64,000 nucleotides of DNA from Oscillospiraceae bacterium (GCA_021202155.1 JAJQDP010000019.1:115084-179083); one strand, 5' to 3'; numbered from the stretch's first letter, positions 44,488-53,674 are shown. The notes: a model not told the origin generated them from the sequence alone. Made by a program: numbers and translations.

Positions 44488-44502
44488 TTTTTGTTGAAAA
44501 CT

Positions 44503-44540
44503 CGCCGGTGCTTTTGCGGCATCGGCGGATTCTTCTTCTT
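44503..44540 (+). terminator. Terminator of the esterase gene
   Basis: CGCCGGTGC (44503-44511) pairs with GCATCGGCG (44519-44527) with one wobble, followed by a T/C-rich tract. Confidence 0.6.
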
Positions 44541-44569
44541 TATCTCAGCAAATTTTTTTGAGAAAACCC

Positions 44570-44598
44570 TTGACAAACGCCTTGGGATTTAGTATAAT
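44570..44598 (+). promoter_or_regulatory. Consensus promoter of tRNA-Val
   Basis: A perfect TTGACA (44570-44575) and a perfect TATAAT (44593-44598) are 17 bp apart, ending 17 bp before the tRNA. Confidence 0.9.
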
Positions 44599-44615
44599 CT
44601 ATTCTGTTCTCAGAC

Positions 44616-44691
44616 GAAGGTATAGCTCAGCTGGTAGAGCACCTGCTTGACGTGCAGGGGGTCATAGGTTCGAGTCCTATTATCTTCACCA
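44616..44691 (+). tRNA. tRNA-Val (anticodon GAC)
   Basis: The 76-nt sequence folds as a normal cloverleaf: acceptor GAAGGTA/TATCTTC, a D-arm with AGCTGGTAGA, an anticodon stem CCTGC/GCAGG around loop TTGACGT and a T-arm with GTTCGAGTC. CCA is encoded. GAC at positions 34-36 reads GUC/GUU valine codons. Confidence 0.95.
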
Positions 44692-44693
44692 TT

Positions 44694-44722
44694 ACCGCTT
44701 CAATCCGAGGCGGTATTTTTTT
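44694..44722 (+). terminator. Terminator of tRNA-Val
   Basis: ACCGC (44694-44698) and GCGGT (44710-44714) pair, extended by a T-A pair, and seven T follow. Confidence 0.8.
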
Positions 44723-44733
44723 GCCTGAACCCC

Positions 44734-44761
44734 TTGACATTTGAAAATATGATGCTATAAC
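44734..44761 (+). promoter_or_regulatory. Promoter of the marR-ABC operon
   Basis: A perfect TTGACA (44734-44739) and TATAAC (44756-44761) are 16 bp apart. Two palindromes follow at once. Confidence 0.75.
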
Positions 44762-44764
44762 TAG

Positions 44765-44792
44765 TTGCGAGCGCAATGGTTGCGAATGCAAC
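44765..44792 (+). promoter_or_regulatory. Tandem palindromic operator, likely bound by the adjacent MarR regulator
   Basis: TTGCGAGCGCAA (44765-44776) and TTGCGAATGCAA (44780-44791) are two inverted repeats of the type TTGCnnnnGCAA, whose starts are 15 bp apart. They begin 4 bp after the -10, at the transcription start, which suits autorepression. Confidence 0.7.
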
Positions 44793-44825
44793 TTTTTATT
44801 ACACACACAGAAAGGGAGAATCGTT

Positions 44826-45275
44826 TTGCCTAAAATACTAAGACAAACAGACGTAATAAGCCGATGCGGAAACCTTTTCAGGGCGGACAGGCTCAAGGAA
44901 AACGAGCTTTGCGAAGGTCTGTGCTCGTGGCACCTGTCCTATATCATTCCAATCGCTCACCATCCGGGGATTTCTGCCGAAGAGCTTGGAAGACACGTTT
45001 TCGTCAATAAGAGCAACATTGCAAGAAATCTTTCGCATCTTGAGGAGGATGGTTTCATCACTCGTGAGCAGTCAAGGAAGGATAAGAGAATTCTCTGCTG
45101 TTATCCCACAGAAAAGCTGAATGCCGTTCTTCCTGCTGTCATGCAAGCCACCAACGAGTGGAACGACTATATTACCGAGGACTTGACGCCTGAGGAAAGG
45201 GAAACCTTCGAGTCACTTTTAGCCAAAGTCGCCGACAGAGCAAGAGAATACTATGAGGGGAGAGATAAGCAGTGA
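44826..45275 (+). CDS. MarR-family transcriptional regulator
   Basis: The 149-residue protein has a winged helix-turn-helix: ISAEELGRHVFVNKSNIARN as the recognition part and EDGFITREQSRKDKRI as the wing. Paired with two ABC half-exporters, it should sense a toxic compound and control its export. The start is a TTG behind AAAGGGAG. The stop overlaps the GTG of the next gene. Two palindromes in its promoter are likely its own operator. Confidence 0.9.
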   Translation: MPKILRQTDVISRCGNLFRADRLKENELCEGLCSWHLSYIIPIAHHPGISAEELGRHVFVNKSNIARNLSHLEEDGFITREQSRKDKRILCCYPTEKLNAVLPAVMQATNEWNDYITEDLTPEERETFESLLAKVADRAREYYEGRDKQ

Positions 45276-46996
45276 AGCTGATTTTGCGTTATCTTAAACC
45301 CATCATGGGTTCTGTGGTAATCGCTATGACAATCAAGTCCATCGGAACAATTGCCGAACTTGCCTTGCCATATATATTGAGCTATATTTTAGGAAGCATT
45401 GTTGTTCACGAGAATGTTTCTGAGATTTTATTATGGGGCGGACTGATGGTTGCTTGCTCTGCCTTTGCTTGTATTTTAAACGTAATCGCAAATCGCCGTT
45501 CAGAAATGATCACAAGAACAGCAGTTGAGAAGCTACGCCAGGATCTGTTCGAGAAAACTATTCGCTTATCTGCCGCACAGACGGATAAGTTTACGATAGC
45601 ATCGTTGGAATCAAGAATCACAACCGACACCTATAACATCCGTCACTTCCTTGGAACAATGCAAAGAATGGGAATCCGTCAGCCGATAATGCTAATAGGC
45701 GGCGTTCTTATCACGCTGTTTATGGACGCTCACCTTGCAATTGTCATGATAGCAATGGTTCCGATAGTTTTTGTGGTCGTCTGCTTCATATCGATGAAGG
45801 GCGTTCCACTTTACACAAAAGTCCAGCACTCGGTCGACGGGATGACCCGAGTTGTCCGCGAGGACGTTTCGGGCATCAGAGTTATCAAGGCTCTTTCTAA
45901 AGAAACCTACGAGCAGAACCGCTACGATGTCACAAATAAAGCCCTGGTAAAAGACGAAAAGAAAGCGAACATCACTATGGGTCTTGTCAACCCGATAATG
46001 ACGCTTTCTATGAACTTAGGCATTGTCGTTGTAGTAGTTCTGGCGGCGTACAGAATCCAGGGCGGAACCTCTGCTCCGGAAACGGTGATTGCTTTCATGC
46101 AGTACTTCACCCTCATTTCCAATGCACTTATGGGAGTTACAAGACTTTTTGTCATGTTCACGAAAGCGGAAGCCTCCTCAAAGCGTGTCAATGAAATACT
46201 CATGTGTGAGGAAGACCTTAAGGTCGCCGATAAGTCCGAATATCCTGATATATCAACCGACAAGCACATTGTCTTCAGAAACGTTTCATTCTCCTATGAA
46301 GGCAAGAAGAATAACCTTGAAAATATCAACCTTGAAATAGAACGCGGCGGAACTCTTGGCGTAATCGGTGCCACTGGTAGCGGAAAGTCAACGCTTATCA
46401 AGCTTCTCATGCGATTCTATGACGTCTCTGACGGCGCGATCTACATCGATGGCGAGGACATAAGAACCATTCCAAAGGACAAGCTCTACACACTTTTCGG
46501 AAGTGCCATGCAGAATGACTTCCTGTATGCTGACACTATAGAGGAGAATATCCGCTTTGGCAGAAATCTAACTCATGACGAAATAGTTGAAGCCGCAAGG
46601 ATAGCTCAGGCTGACAGCTTCATCTCAGCCAAGAAGGACGGCTATGACAGCGTATTAGCTGTCAAGGGAGCGAACCTCTCCGGCGGACAGAAGCAGAGAG
46701 TTCTCATTTCCCGTGCTGTTGCCGCCGAGCCTGATATTCTGATACTTGACGACAGCTCCTCGGCACTTGACTATAAGACTGATGCAAACCTCCGAAAAGC
46801 TCTCGCCGAGAATATCAACGATTCAACGGTTATAACAGTTGCCCAGAGGGTCTCGTCCGTCAAGAGCTGTGACAAAATCCTCGTCCTTGACGACGGCGAA
46901 ATCATCGGCTATGGCACTCATGAAGAACTGATGGAGAATTGCACCGAGTACCGCGAGATAAGCGAATCACAGATGGGAGGCGGTTTCGTTGAATAG
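45272..46996 (+). CDS. ABC exporter half-transporter, first subunit
   Basis: The 574-residue protein has six membrane segments (about residues 1-300) and a C-terminal ATPase with Walker A GATGSGKSTLIK, signature LSGGQKQRVLISRA and Walker B ILILDDSSSALD. Walker B ends in Asp (LILDDSS) where the catalytic Glu is usual. This marks the degenerate half of heterodimeric exporters such as the BmrC or TM287 type. It starts with GTG, overlapping marR, behind GGGGAG. It should pair with the next gene product as a multidrug or peptide exporter. Confidence 0.92.
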   Translation: MKLILRYLKPIMGSVVIAMTIKSIGTIAELALPYILSYILGSIVVHENVSEILLWGGLMVACSAFACILNVIANRRSEMITRTAVEKLRQDLFEKTIRLSAAQTDKFTIASLESRITTDTYNIRHFLGTMQRMGIRQPIMLIGGVLITLFMDAHLAIVMIAMVPIVFVVVCFISMKGVPLYTKVQHSVDGMTRVVREDVSGIRVIKALSKETYEQNRYDVTNKALVKDEKKANITMGLVNPIMTLSMNLGIVVVVVLAAYRIQGGTSAPETVIAFMQYFTLISNALMGVTRLFVMFTKAEASSKRVNEILMCEEDLKVADKSEYPDISTDKHIVFRNVSFSYEGKKNNLENINLEIERGGTLGVIGATGSGKSTLIKLLMRFYDVSDGAIYIDGEDIRTIPKDKLYTLFGSAMQNDFLYADTIEENIRFGRNLTHDEIVEAARIAQADSFISAKKDGYDSVLAVKGANLSGGQKQRVLISRAVAAEPDILILDDSSSALDYKTDANLRKALAENINDSTVITVAQRVSSVKSCDKILVLDDGEIIGYGTHEELMENCTEYREISESQMGGGFVE

Positions 46997-48827
46997 ACTA
47001 CAGAGCGATATAAAGGGTCAATCCAAGAAAGGGGAGTCCCAGAAGCTTGACAAGAAGACGAGAAACGGGGTTCTCCTTAGGCTCTCGAAATACATTCTTC
47101 AGCACAAGTTCCTGTTTGCAATAGCCATTGTACTTACTCTCGCCTCGAACCAGCTCGCGCTTATGGGACCGCAGTTCTCTGGAGACGCGATTGACGCTAT
47201 GGCGTCACAGGGGAATGTTGACTTTGAGGCTGTCTGGCAGAATGTCGTATACATGCTTGCCTGTTACATAGCTTCGGCTGTCCTTTCTTACATGATGTCA
47301 GTACTGATGATTCACATAAGCCAGAAGATAGTTTACACAATGCGCCGGGAGCTCTTTGAAAAGCTCACAAGTCTTCCCATCGGCTATTTCGACACCCATC
47401 CTGCCGGCGACATGATAAGCCGCATTTCGTACGACATTGATACTGTCAACACGTCTCTGTCTACCGACTTAGTCCAGGTTCTGACAAGTATCTACACAGT
47501 TGTGGGCTCGCTTGTTTTCATGTGGCAAATCTCAAAGCCTCTTATTATTGTGTTTGCCATAACTGTCCCGATTTCGGTAATCATGACTCAGTACCGCTCA
47601 AAGAAAGTGAGACCACTTTTCCACAAGCGTTCCTCTGAATTAGGCGAGCTCAATGGCTATGCCGAGGAAATGCTTTCCGGCGGAAGAACTATTTCTGCAT
47701 ATGGAATGGAGGAGGAAATCTCCTCACGCTTTGGAAAGAGAAACAAGCAGGCTATGGATGCAGACTACACTGCAGAATACTACGGCGCACTCTTAGGACC
47801 GTCCGTCGGACTTGTCAATAATCTGTCACTCTCGCTCATTATGATTTTGGGCGGAATAATGTACATGTTCTCGAACTCGGGAGCTATCAAGGAAGCTTCG
47901 CTCTTCTTCATCTCACTCGGAGGGGTTGCAAAGTTTGTTCAGTATTCAAGAAAGTTCGCTGGACCTATAAACGAATTTGCACAGATAATGAACGAGTTTC
48001 AGTCCGCATTTTCAGCGGCCGAGCGAGTATTCAGAATCTTGGACGAGAACCCTGAGCCGGCAGACAGCCCTGAAGCCTTACCTTTGAACGAGGTCAATGG
48101 CGATGTAAAGCTAAACGACATTACATTTAGCTACACCAAGGGCAGAACGATTCTCAAGAATGTCGACATTCAGGCTGAACCAGGAAAGACGATTGCAATT
48201 GTCGGACCCACAGGAGCAGGCAAGACGACAATAATCAACCTCCTCATGCGCTTCTATGAACCAGACAGTGGCGAGATAACCGTTGATGGAACCGAGATTC
48301 ACGACCTCAAACGTAGCGATTTAAGGCGAGCCTACACAATGGTTTTGCAGGACACCTGGCTCTTTGGCGGAACTATTTATGAAAATATCGCCTATGGTAA
48401 GGAAGACGCAACCATGGAAGAGGTCAGGGAAGCCGCAAGGGCTGCTAAGATGGAGTCATATATCGAACACCTTCCGAACGGCTACGATACGGTCATATCC
48501 GATGATGGCGTGAATATCTCCAAGGGTCAGCGACAGTTGATAACAATTGCGAGAGCCATGCTCATGAACGAGAAGACACATATGCTCATCTTAGACGAGG
48601 CAACTTCAAACGTCGACTCGCGCACCGAGATTTTAATCCAGGAAGCTATGAAGAAGCTCATGAATGGAAAGACATCGTTCGTAATTGCACACAGGCTTTC
48701 GACAATTCGCAACGCAGATATGATCTTGGTTCTCCAGAATGGTGAAATCACAGAAAGCGGAACTCATGACGAGCTGATGCAGAAGGGCGGCTTCTACGCG
48801 ACCCTTTATAACTCGCAGTTCGTATAA
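46989..48827 (+). CDS. ABC exporter half-transporter, second subunit
   Basis: The 612-residue partner has six membrane segments and an ATPase with Walker A GPTGAGKTTIINLL, signature NISKGQRQLITIARA and Walker B MLILDEATSNVD, including the catalytic Glu. The signature reads SKGQ rather than SGGQ, as often seen in the canonical-site partner of heterodimeric exporters. It starts with TTG behind GGGAGG and overlaps the first subunit by 8 bp, so synthesis of the two halves is coupled. The N-terminal ~35 residues are unusually rich in Lys and Ser. Confidence 0.92.
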   Translation: MNRLQSDIKGQSKKGESQKLDKKTRNGVLLRLSKYILQHKFLFAIAIVLTLASNQLALMGPQFSGDAIDAMASQGNVDFEAVWQNVVYMLACYIASAVLSYMMSVLMIHISQKIVYTMRRELFEKLTSLPIGYFDTHPAGDMISRISYDIDTVNTSLSTDLVQVLTSIYTVVGSLVFMWQISKPLIIVFAITVPISVIMTQYRSKKVRPLFHKRSSELGELNGYAEEMLSGGRTISAYGMEEEISSRFGKRNKQAMDADYTAEYYGALLGPSVGLVNNLSLSLIMILGGIMYMFSNSGAIKEASLFFISLGGVAKFVQYSRKFAGPINEFAQIMNEFQSAFSAAERVFRILDENPEPADSPEALPLNEVNGDVKLNDITFSYTKGRTILKNVDIQAEPGKTIAIVGPTGAGKTTIINLLMRFYEPDSGEITVDGTEIHDLKRSDLRRAYTMVLQDTWLFGGTIYENIAYGKEDATMEEVREAARAAKMESYIEHLPNGYDTVISDDGVNISKGQRQLITIARAMLMNEKTHMLILDEATSNVDSRTEILIQEAMKKLMNGKTSFVIAHRLSTIRNADMILVLQNGEITESGTHDELMQKGGFYATLYNSQFV

Positions 48828-48833
48828 AATCAG

Positions 48834-48862
48834 TTGCAAACCTCCTGAAAATCGTGTATAAT
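48834..48862 (+). promoter_or_regulatory. Promoter of the HAD phosphatase gene
   Basis: TTGCAA (48834-48839) and TATAAT (48857-48862) are 17 bp apart, 32 bp before the TTG start. Confidence 0.75.
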
Positions 48863-48894
48863 AACTCTTGACGAATATTCGGGAGGGAATGCAA

Positions 48895-49602
48895 TTGAAA
48901 ATAAAAGCAGTGGTATTCGACGTCGGAAGAACACTGATGGAATACATGGATATGCCAAACACCTGGCTCGACTATTATGCACCCGCGCTTCATCATGTGA
49001 GAGAAGTACTTAACCTACCTGTAACTGATAAAGAGTTGGACAAGTCGATAGAGATATATCGCTCCTACAGTCCACAGATAAAGCCGAGGGAGAAGGATTT
49101 CACTCCGGAGGAGATTTTCTCGGACGTAACGAAAGACTGGAACTGTAAGTTTAATCTTTCTGACGTAATAAGAGAGTTTTTCGCATATATGGACTTGAAG
49201 CCATATATTTATCCTGATTCTATTCCGATACTCAGTAAGCTCCGTGAGGATGGCTATATTGTCTGTACTCTTACAGATGTTGCAACCGGTATGCCGGACG
49301 AGCTCCACAAGAGTTACTTCTCTGAGCTACTGCCGTATTTCGACATGTATGTCTCGTCTATTACCTGCGGCTACCGGAAGTCTTCACCGAAAGGACTTGA
49401 GATTATTGCTGAGCACTATCAGCTTTCGCTTGATGAGATGGTGATGATAGGGGATGAGCCGAAGGACATACTTACTGCCAAGCGTTTTGGCTGTCATTCA
49501 GTGCTCATAGACAGAGCAGGCGAGAATCCCGATTTCGGACAGGAGTACAGGGTAACCGATCTGAACGAGTTTTACAGGCTTATTAAAGAAGAGCTGAGAT
49601 AA
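48895..49602 (+). CDS. HAD-superfamily hydrolase
   Basis: The 235-residue protein has HAD motif I in FDVGRTLMEY, with nucleophile Asp in a DxGxT variant of DxDxT. A helical cap follows, then motif II in VCTLTD, a Lys in GYRKSSPKGLEII and motif IV GDEPKDILTAKRFG. It is probably a small-molecule phosphatase of unknown substrate. Because motif I has Gly in place of the second Asp, a dehalogenase-like activity cannot be excluded. I chose TTG 48895 because GGGAGG lies 8 nt upstream. An ATG at 48889 is too close to that site. Confidence 0.82.
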   Translation: MKIKAVVFDVGRTLMEYMDMPNTWLDYYAPALHHVREVLNLPVTDKELDKSIEIYRSYSPQIKPREKDFTPEEIFSDVTKDWNCKFNLSDVIREFFAYMDLKPYIYPDSIPILSKLREDGYIVCTLTDVATGMPDELHKSYFSELLPYFDMYVSSITCGYRKSSPKGLEIIAEHYQLSLDEMVMIGDEPKDILTAKRFGCHSVLIDRAGENPDFGQEYRVTDLNEFYRLIKEELR

Positions 49603-49629
49603 AACTTTTTCAAAAATCGCTTTTTCCGG

Positions 49630-49658
49630 TTGACAAGCGGTAAAAAAGCGAATATAAT
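49630..49658 (+). promoter_or_regulatory. Promoter of the T-box-alaS transcript
   Basis: A perfect TTGACA (49630-49635) and TATAAT (49653-49658) are 17 bp apart. Confidence 0.88.
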
Positions 49659-49664
49659 GGTTTA

Positions 49665-49896
49665 TGTTAAAGGCGTTGAAGGGAATGACTGCTGAAACTA
49701 CCACTGAAAGAGAGCGAACGGTTGGTGCGAGTTCGTGTGTAGTGTGCAGGTGCTCCCCCTGAGCTTTGCGGAAAACCGCAACGGTTGGCACCGTTACAGC
49801 CATATAAGGTCTCATCAGATAAACCGATGAGATAAAATTGGGTGGTACAGCGATTGCCTCGCCCCATGTTTGTGTGGGTCGGGGCATATTTATTTG
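49665..49896 (+). promoter_or_regulatory. T-box riboswitch controlling alaS
   Basis: The 265-nt leader of alaS contains the T-box core TGGGTGGTACAGCG (49839-49852). Upstream are a stem III hairpin (TCTCATC...GATGAGA, about 49810-49832), further hairpins (GCGG-AAAA-CCGC near 49767) and an AGAGAG block near 49709. A terminator (49855-49886) with a weak T-rich tail follows. Uncharged tRNA should pair with the T-box and prevent termination. A GCT triplet at 49752-49754 is a candidate Ala specifier, but I did not fold stem I with certainty. alaS directly downstream supports tRNA-Ala as the ligand. Confidence 0.9.
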
Positions 49897-49930
49897 CCAA
49901 TAAAAAGGATTTTTTGAAAGGAAGATGTTT

Positions 49931-52588
49931 ATGAAATGGATGGGGCTCAATGAGCTTCGGGAGAGCTATCTTAAATTCTTTGAGTCGAAGGGTTGCCTTC
50001 GCCATAAGAGCTACTCCTTAGTGCCCCAGAACGACAAGAGCGTTCTTCTCATAATTGCAGGTATGGCACCTTTGAAGCCGTATTTCACCGGTCAGGAGGT
50101 TCCTCCAAGAACCAGAATGACCACATGCCAGAAGTGCATCAGAACCAACGACATCGAAAATGTCGGTAAGACAGCGCGCCACGGTACCTTCTTTGAAATG
50201 CTCGGCAACTTCTCATTCGGCGACTACTTCAAGGAAGAAGCTATCACATGGGCGTGGGAGTATGTCACCAAGGTTCTTGAAATCCCTGAGGACAAACTCT
50301 ATGTCACTGTCTACGAAGATGACGACGAAGCCGAGAAGATATGGCATGAAAAAGCCGGAGTTCCGATGGACAGAATCTATCGCATGGGTAAGGAGGATAA
50401 CTTCTGGGAAGCAGGAGTTGACGGACCTTGCGGACCCTGCTCTGAAATCTACTTTGACCGTGGACCCGAGTATGGTTGCGGCAAGCCCGACTGCCATGTC
50501 GGCTGTGACTGCGACAGATACATGGAGTTCTGGAATCTGGTCTTCACCCAGTTCGAGCGTCACGAGGACGGAACATATACACCTCTTGCTCAGAAGAATA
50601 TAGATACCGGTATGGGTCTTGAAAGACTCGCCGCACTTATGCAGGGAGTGGACTCTATCTTTGATGTCGATACAATCAAGGCGGTAAGAGACCAGATTTG
50701 TGAAATTGCTGGCTGTGAATATGGCGTAGACCACAGGAAAGACGTCTCCATAAGAGTCATCACAGACCATATCAGGTCAGTAACCTTCATGGCTTCCGAC
50801 GGTATTCTCCCCTCAAACGAGGGTAGAGGCTACGTTATGCGCAGACTCTTAAGGCGCGCTGTAAGACACGGAAAGCTTTTAGGCATCAACGGTCTGTTCC
50901 TCAAGGATTTGGTCAAAACTGTTGTCGATTCATCCAAGGCTGAGTACAATGAACTTGAAGACAAGTACGAATATATCGAGAAACTCCTAACGAACGAAGA
51001 GAAGAACTTCAACGCAACTATCGACCGCGGCATGGTAATCCTGAACGGTTATATTGAAGAGCTTGAAGCTAACGGCGAAAAAGTTCTCGACGGAAAGAAG
51101 TGCTTCACTCTTTCCGACACCTATGGTTTCCCGATTGACCTTACAAGAGAAATCCTTGAGGAGAAGGGTCTTGAGTGCGACGAGAAAGGCTATGAAGAAG
51201 CTCTCAAACACCAGAAGGAAACTGCAAGAGCCGCAAGAGGCGACTCGAAATACATGGGTGCTGATGAAACCATCTTCCATAAGATGCCGAAAGAATATTT
51301 AACCGAGTTTGTAGGCTATGAGACGCTGAGTGCAACTTCCACAATCGACTATATCTGCAGTGATGAGGAGCTACTTGAGTACGCTGGAAATGGTGATGAG
51401 GTCTATGTCGTTTCCAAGGTTTCTCCGTTCTACGCTGAAAGCGGAGGACAGGTGGGAGACAGGGGAGTAATCACAACGAAGACCGGCAAGTGCGAAGTTA
51501 TTGACACTACAAAGGCTGTCGGCGGAAAGATTGCTCATAAAGTCAGAGTTGTAGACGGTGCGATTGAAGTTGGCGAGGAAGCTCAGTTCGAGGTTGACCC
51601 AGGCTACAGAATTGCAGTAAGAAGAAATCACTCCTGCGCCCATCTGTTGCAGGCGGCTCTGAGAAAGGTTTTGGGCGACCACGTGCATCAGGCTGGACAG
51701 TTAGTAGACAGTGAAAGACTCCGTTTCGACTTCTCTCACTTCTCAGCGATGACAAAGGAAGAAATAGCCGAGGTCGAAAAACTCGTCAATACCTGGATTC
51801 TTTCGAGCATGGATGTCACCACCGAAGTAATGCCTATTGCCGAGGCTCAGAAGCTCGGCGCGATGGCTCTCTTTGGAGAGAAGTATGGCGAGACGGTAAG
51901 AGTCGTTAAGATGGGAACTGCTGATGATACCGCATCACTCGAATTCTGCGGAGGAACTCACCTTGACAACACCTCTCAGGCTGGACTCTTCAGGATTGTA
52001 AGCGAATCATCGGTAGCCGCTGGTGTAAGAAGAATTGAAGCCGTAACCGGTTGGGGAGTACTTGACCTTATGTCAAAGGAAACCTCTCAGATTAACGAAG
52101 CGGCGGCTTCCCTCAAGCTCAGCAACCCGAGCGACCTTGTAATGAAGTGCAAGGGCATCTCCGAGGAAGTCCACACTCTTGAAAAGGAGAACGAAAAGCT
52201 CCATGCGGCAATGGCAGAGATAAGAGCTGAAAGTGTTCTCACAAGTGGTGAGGAGTTTAACGGCTTGAATGTATATCACGCTAAGTTCGACGGCTTGAAG
52301 CCTGATGACATAAGACTCATTGCTGAAATGGTAAGAGATAAGTCAGCAAATAACGTCTGCGTTATTGCTTGCATTAATGGAAACACTGGCAATTTAGCCG
52401 TTTCCTGCGGCAAAGAGGCAATTGCCAAGGGCGTAGTTGCCGGAAAGCTTGCCGGGAAGATTGCAGGTCTCACCGGCGGCAAAGGCGGCGGACGTCCCGA
52501 CTCTGCAATGGCAGGCATTGGAGACATTTCAAAGGTCGACAGTGCTCTTACACAGGTTTCAGAAGTTGTATCGGAATTCATCAGATAA
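49931..52588 (+). CDS. alaS: Alanyl-tRNA synthetase
   Basis: The 885-residue protein is full length. The class II catalytic domain begins LRESYLKFFESKGC and includes RTTRHGTFFEMLGNFSFG-type motif 2 residues. The editing domain has HSCAHLLQAALRK and CGGTHLDNTSQAG as zinc ligands, and the C-terminal C-Ala domain includes GGKGGGRPDSAMAG. I prefer ATG 49931, 6 nt after GGAAG. The in-frame ATG at 49925 is too close to that site. Expression is under a T-box leader. HIT and phosphoribosyltransferase genes follow closely. Confidence 0.97.
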   Translation: MKWMGLNELRESYLKFFESKGCLRHKSYSLVPQNDKSVLLIIAGMAPLKPYFTGQEVPPRTRMTTCQKCIRTNDIENVGKTARHGTFFEMLGNFSFGDYFKEEAITWAWEYVTKVLEIPEDKLYVTVYEDDDEAEKIWHEKAGVPMDRIYRMGKEDNFWEAGVDGPCGPCSEIYFDRGPEYGCGKPDCHVGCDCDRYMEFWNLVFTQFERHEDGTYTPLAQKNIDTGMGLERLAALMQGVDSIFDVDTIKAVRDQICEIAGCEYGVDHRKDVSIRVITDHIRSVTFMASDGILPSNEGRGYVMRRLLRRAVRHGKLLGINGLFLKDLVKTVVDSSKAEYNELEDKYEYIEKLLTNEEKNFNATIDRGMVILNGYIEELEANGEKVLDGKKCFTLSDTYGFPIDLTREILEEKGLECDEKGYEEALKHQKETARAARGDSKYMGADETIFHKMPKEYLTEFVGYETLSATSTIDYICSDEELLEYAGNGDEVYVVSKVSPFYAESGGQVGDRGVITTKTGKCEVIDTTKAVGGKIAHKVRVVDGAIEVGEEAQFEVDPGYRIAVRRNHSCAHLLQAALRKVLGDHVHQAGQLVDSERLRFDFSHFSAMTKEEIAEVEKLVNTWILSSMDVTTEVMPIAEAQKLGAMALFGEKYGETVRVVKMGTADDTASLEFCGGTHLDNTSQAGLFRIVSESSVAAGVRRIEAVTGWGVLDLMSKETSQINEAAASLKLSNPSDLVMKCKGISEEVHTLEKENEKLHAAMAEIRAESVLTSGEEFNGLNVYHAKFDGLKPDDIRLIAEMVRDKSANNVCVIACINGNTGNLAVSCGKEAIAKGVVAGKLAGKIAGLTGGKGGGRPDSAMAGIGDISKVDSALTQVSEVVSEFIR

Positions 52589-52606
52589 TAGAAAGGATAG
52601 TGTGAA

Positions 52607-52948
52607 ATGTCAGATTGTCTGTTTTGCAAAATCATTAACGGCGAAGTTCCCTCAACAAAGGTTTTTGAAAACGAGTATGTTTACGCTTTCAAGGACATAT
52701 CGCCAGCAGCACCAGTTCATGTTCTTTTCGTTCCAAAGGAGCACATCTCCGGTGTAAGTGGAATCACCCCCGAAAACAGCGCGGTAGTGTCAAAGATTTT
52801 CGAGGCTATTGCCGAATATGCACATTCTATCGGTATTGACGAGAGTGGTTACAGGGTCGTATCAAATTGCGGCGAGTTTGCCGGTCAGACGGTTATGCAT
52901 CTGCATTTCCATCTATTGGGCGGTGCAAAATTAGGAGGAATGGTCTGA
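52607..52948 (+). CDS. HIT-family nucleotide hydrolase (Hint type)
   Basis: The 113-residue protein starts CLFCKIINGEVPS, typical of Hint proteins, and ends with the catalytic triad MHLHFHLLGG. These enzymes remove AMP from phosphoramidates, including aminoacyl-adenylates released by synthetases, which fits its place after alaS. AAAGGA precedes the ATG, 18 bp after the alaS stop. Confidence 0.93.
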   Translation: MSDCLFCKIINGEVPSTKVFENEYVYAFKDISPAAPVHVLFVPKEHISGVSGITPENSAVVSKIFEAIAEYAHSIGIDESGYRVVSNCGEFAGQTVMHLHFHLLGGAKLGGMV

Positions 52949-53003
52949 GGCTGACCTCAAAGACCTTATATTGAGAAATTTTTTCGAGAAAGGAAAATGT
53001 ATC

Positions 53004-53552
53004 ATGGAAAATAAGACGTACACGCTTAATGTTGCCGGACTGACAAGGGAGCTTCCCTTATGCGAGGTTAACGAGCATCTTGACATCGCCGCATTCATAA
53101 TGTTTTCCGATGTTGAGCTGACAGTTGCCTGCGCCAAGGAGCTTGCAAAGAAGATTCCCGAGTGTGATGTTATAATCATTGCTGAATCAAAGGGAATTCC
53201 TCTTGCTTATGAAATGGCTCGCGAGATTGGCGACAGCGTCACCTACATCGTAGCAAGAAAGATGGCAAAGCTCTACATGCGCAATCCTGTATCTGTCGAT
53301 GTAAAATCCATCACGACCGCCTCTTCCCAAAAGCTTTGGCTCGATCAGAACGAGGCAGACTTCATGAAGGGCAAGAGAGTGCTTATTGTCGATGACGTTA
53401 TCTCCACTGGTGAGTCTCTGGAAGCTGTCCACAAGCTTGTTGAGTATGCCGGCGGAAATATAGTCGGTCAGTGTGCAGTTTTAGCAGAAGGTGACGCCGC
53501 AGAGAGAAAGGATATATTCTTCCTCGAAAAGCTTCCGCTCTTCCCTAAGTGA
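53004..53552 (+). CDS. Purine phosphoribosyltransferase-like protein
   Basis: The 182-residue protein has the PRPP-binding signature VLIVDDVISTGESL and the IIAESKGIPLAYEMA region seen in adenine and xanthine phosphoribosyltransferases. It probably salvages a purine base, but the exact base is undecided. I chose ATG 53004 behind AAGGAAAA. It lies 55 bp after the HIT gene and may share the alaS transcript. Confidence 0.85.
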   Translation: MENKTYTLNVAGLTRELPLCEVNEHLDIAAFIMFSDVELTVACAKELAKKIPECDVIIIAESKGIPLAYEMAREIGDSVTYIVARKMAKLYMRNPVSVDVKSITTASSQKLWLDQNEADFMKGKRVLIVDDVISTGESLEAVHKLVEYAGGNIVGQCAVLAEGDAAERKDIFFLEKLPLFPK

Positions 53553-53561
53553 TGTTTATAA

Positions 53562-53596
53562 TCCGGAAGACTCCGATATTGCCGGTGTCTTCCGGA
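53562..53596 (+). terminator. Perfect 10-bp hairpin after the phosphoribosyltransferase gene
   Basis: TCCGGAAGAC (53562-53571) and GTCTTCCGGA (53587-53596) pair perfectly 9 bp after the stop. No T run follows, so it is a weak or non-canonical terminator. Confidence 0.5.
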
Positions 53597-53645
53597 CAGG
53601 ATAAAATCTTTAAAAGAAAAATCTCAAAAAATTTGCAAAAAGGGC

Positions 53646-53674
53646 TTGCATTTTTCGCGACACCCTGCTATAAT
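53646..53674 (+). promoter_or_regulatory. Promoter of the two tRNA-Gln genes
   Basis: TTGCAT (53646-53651) and TATAAT (53669-53674) are 17 bp apart, 33 bp before the first tRNA. Confidence 0.85.
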
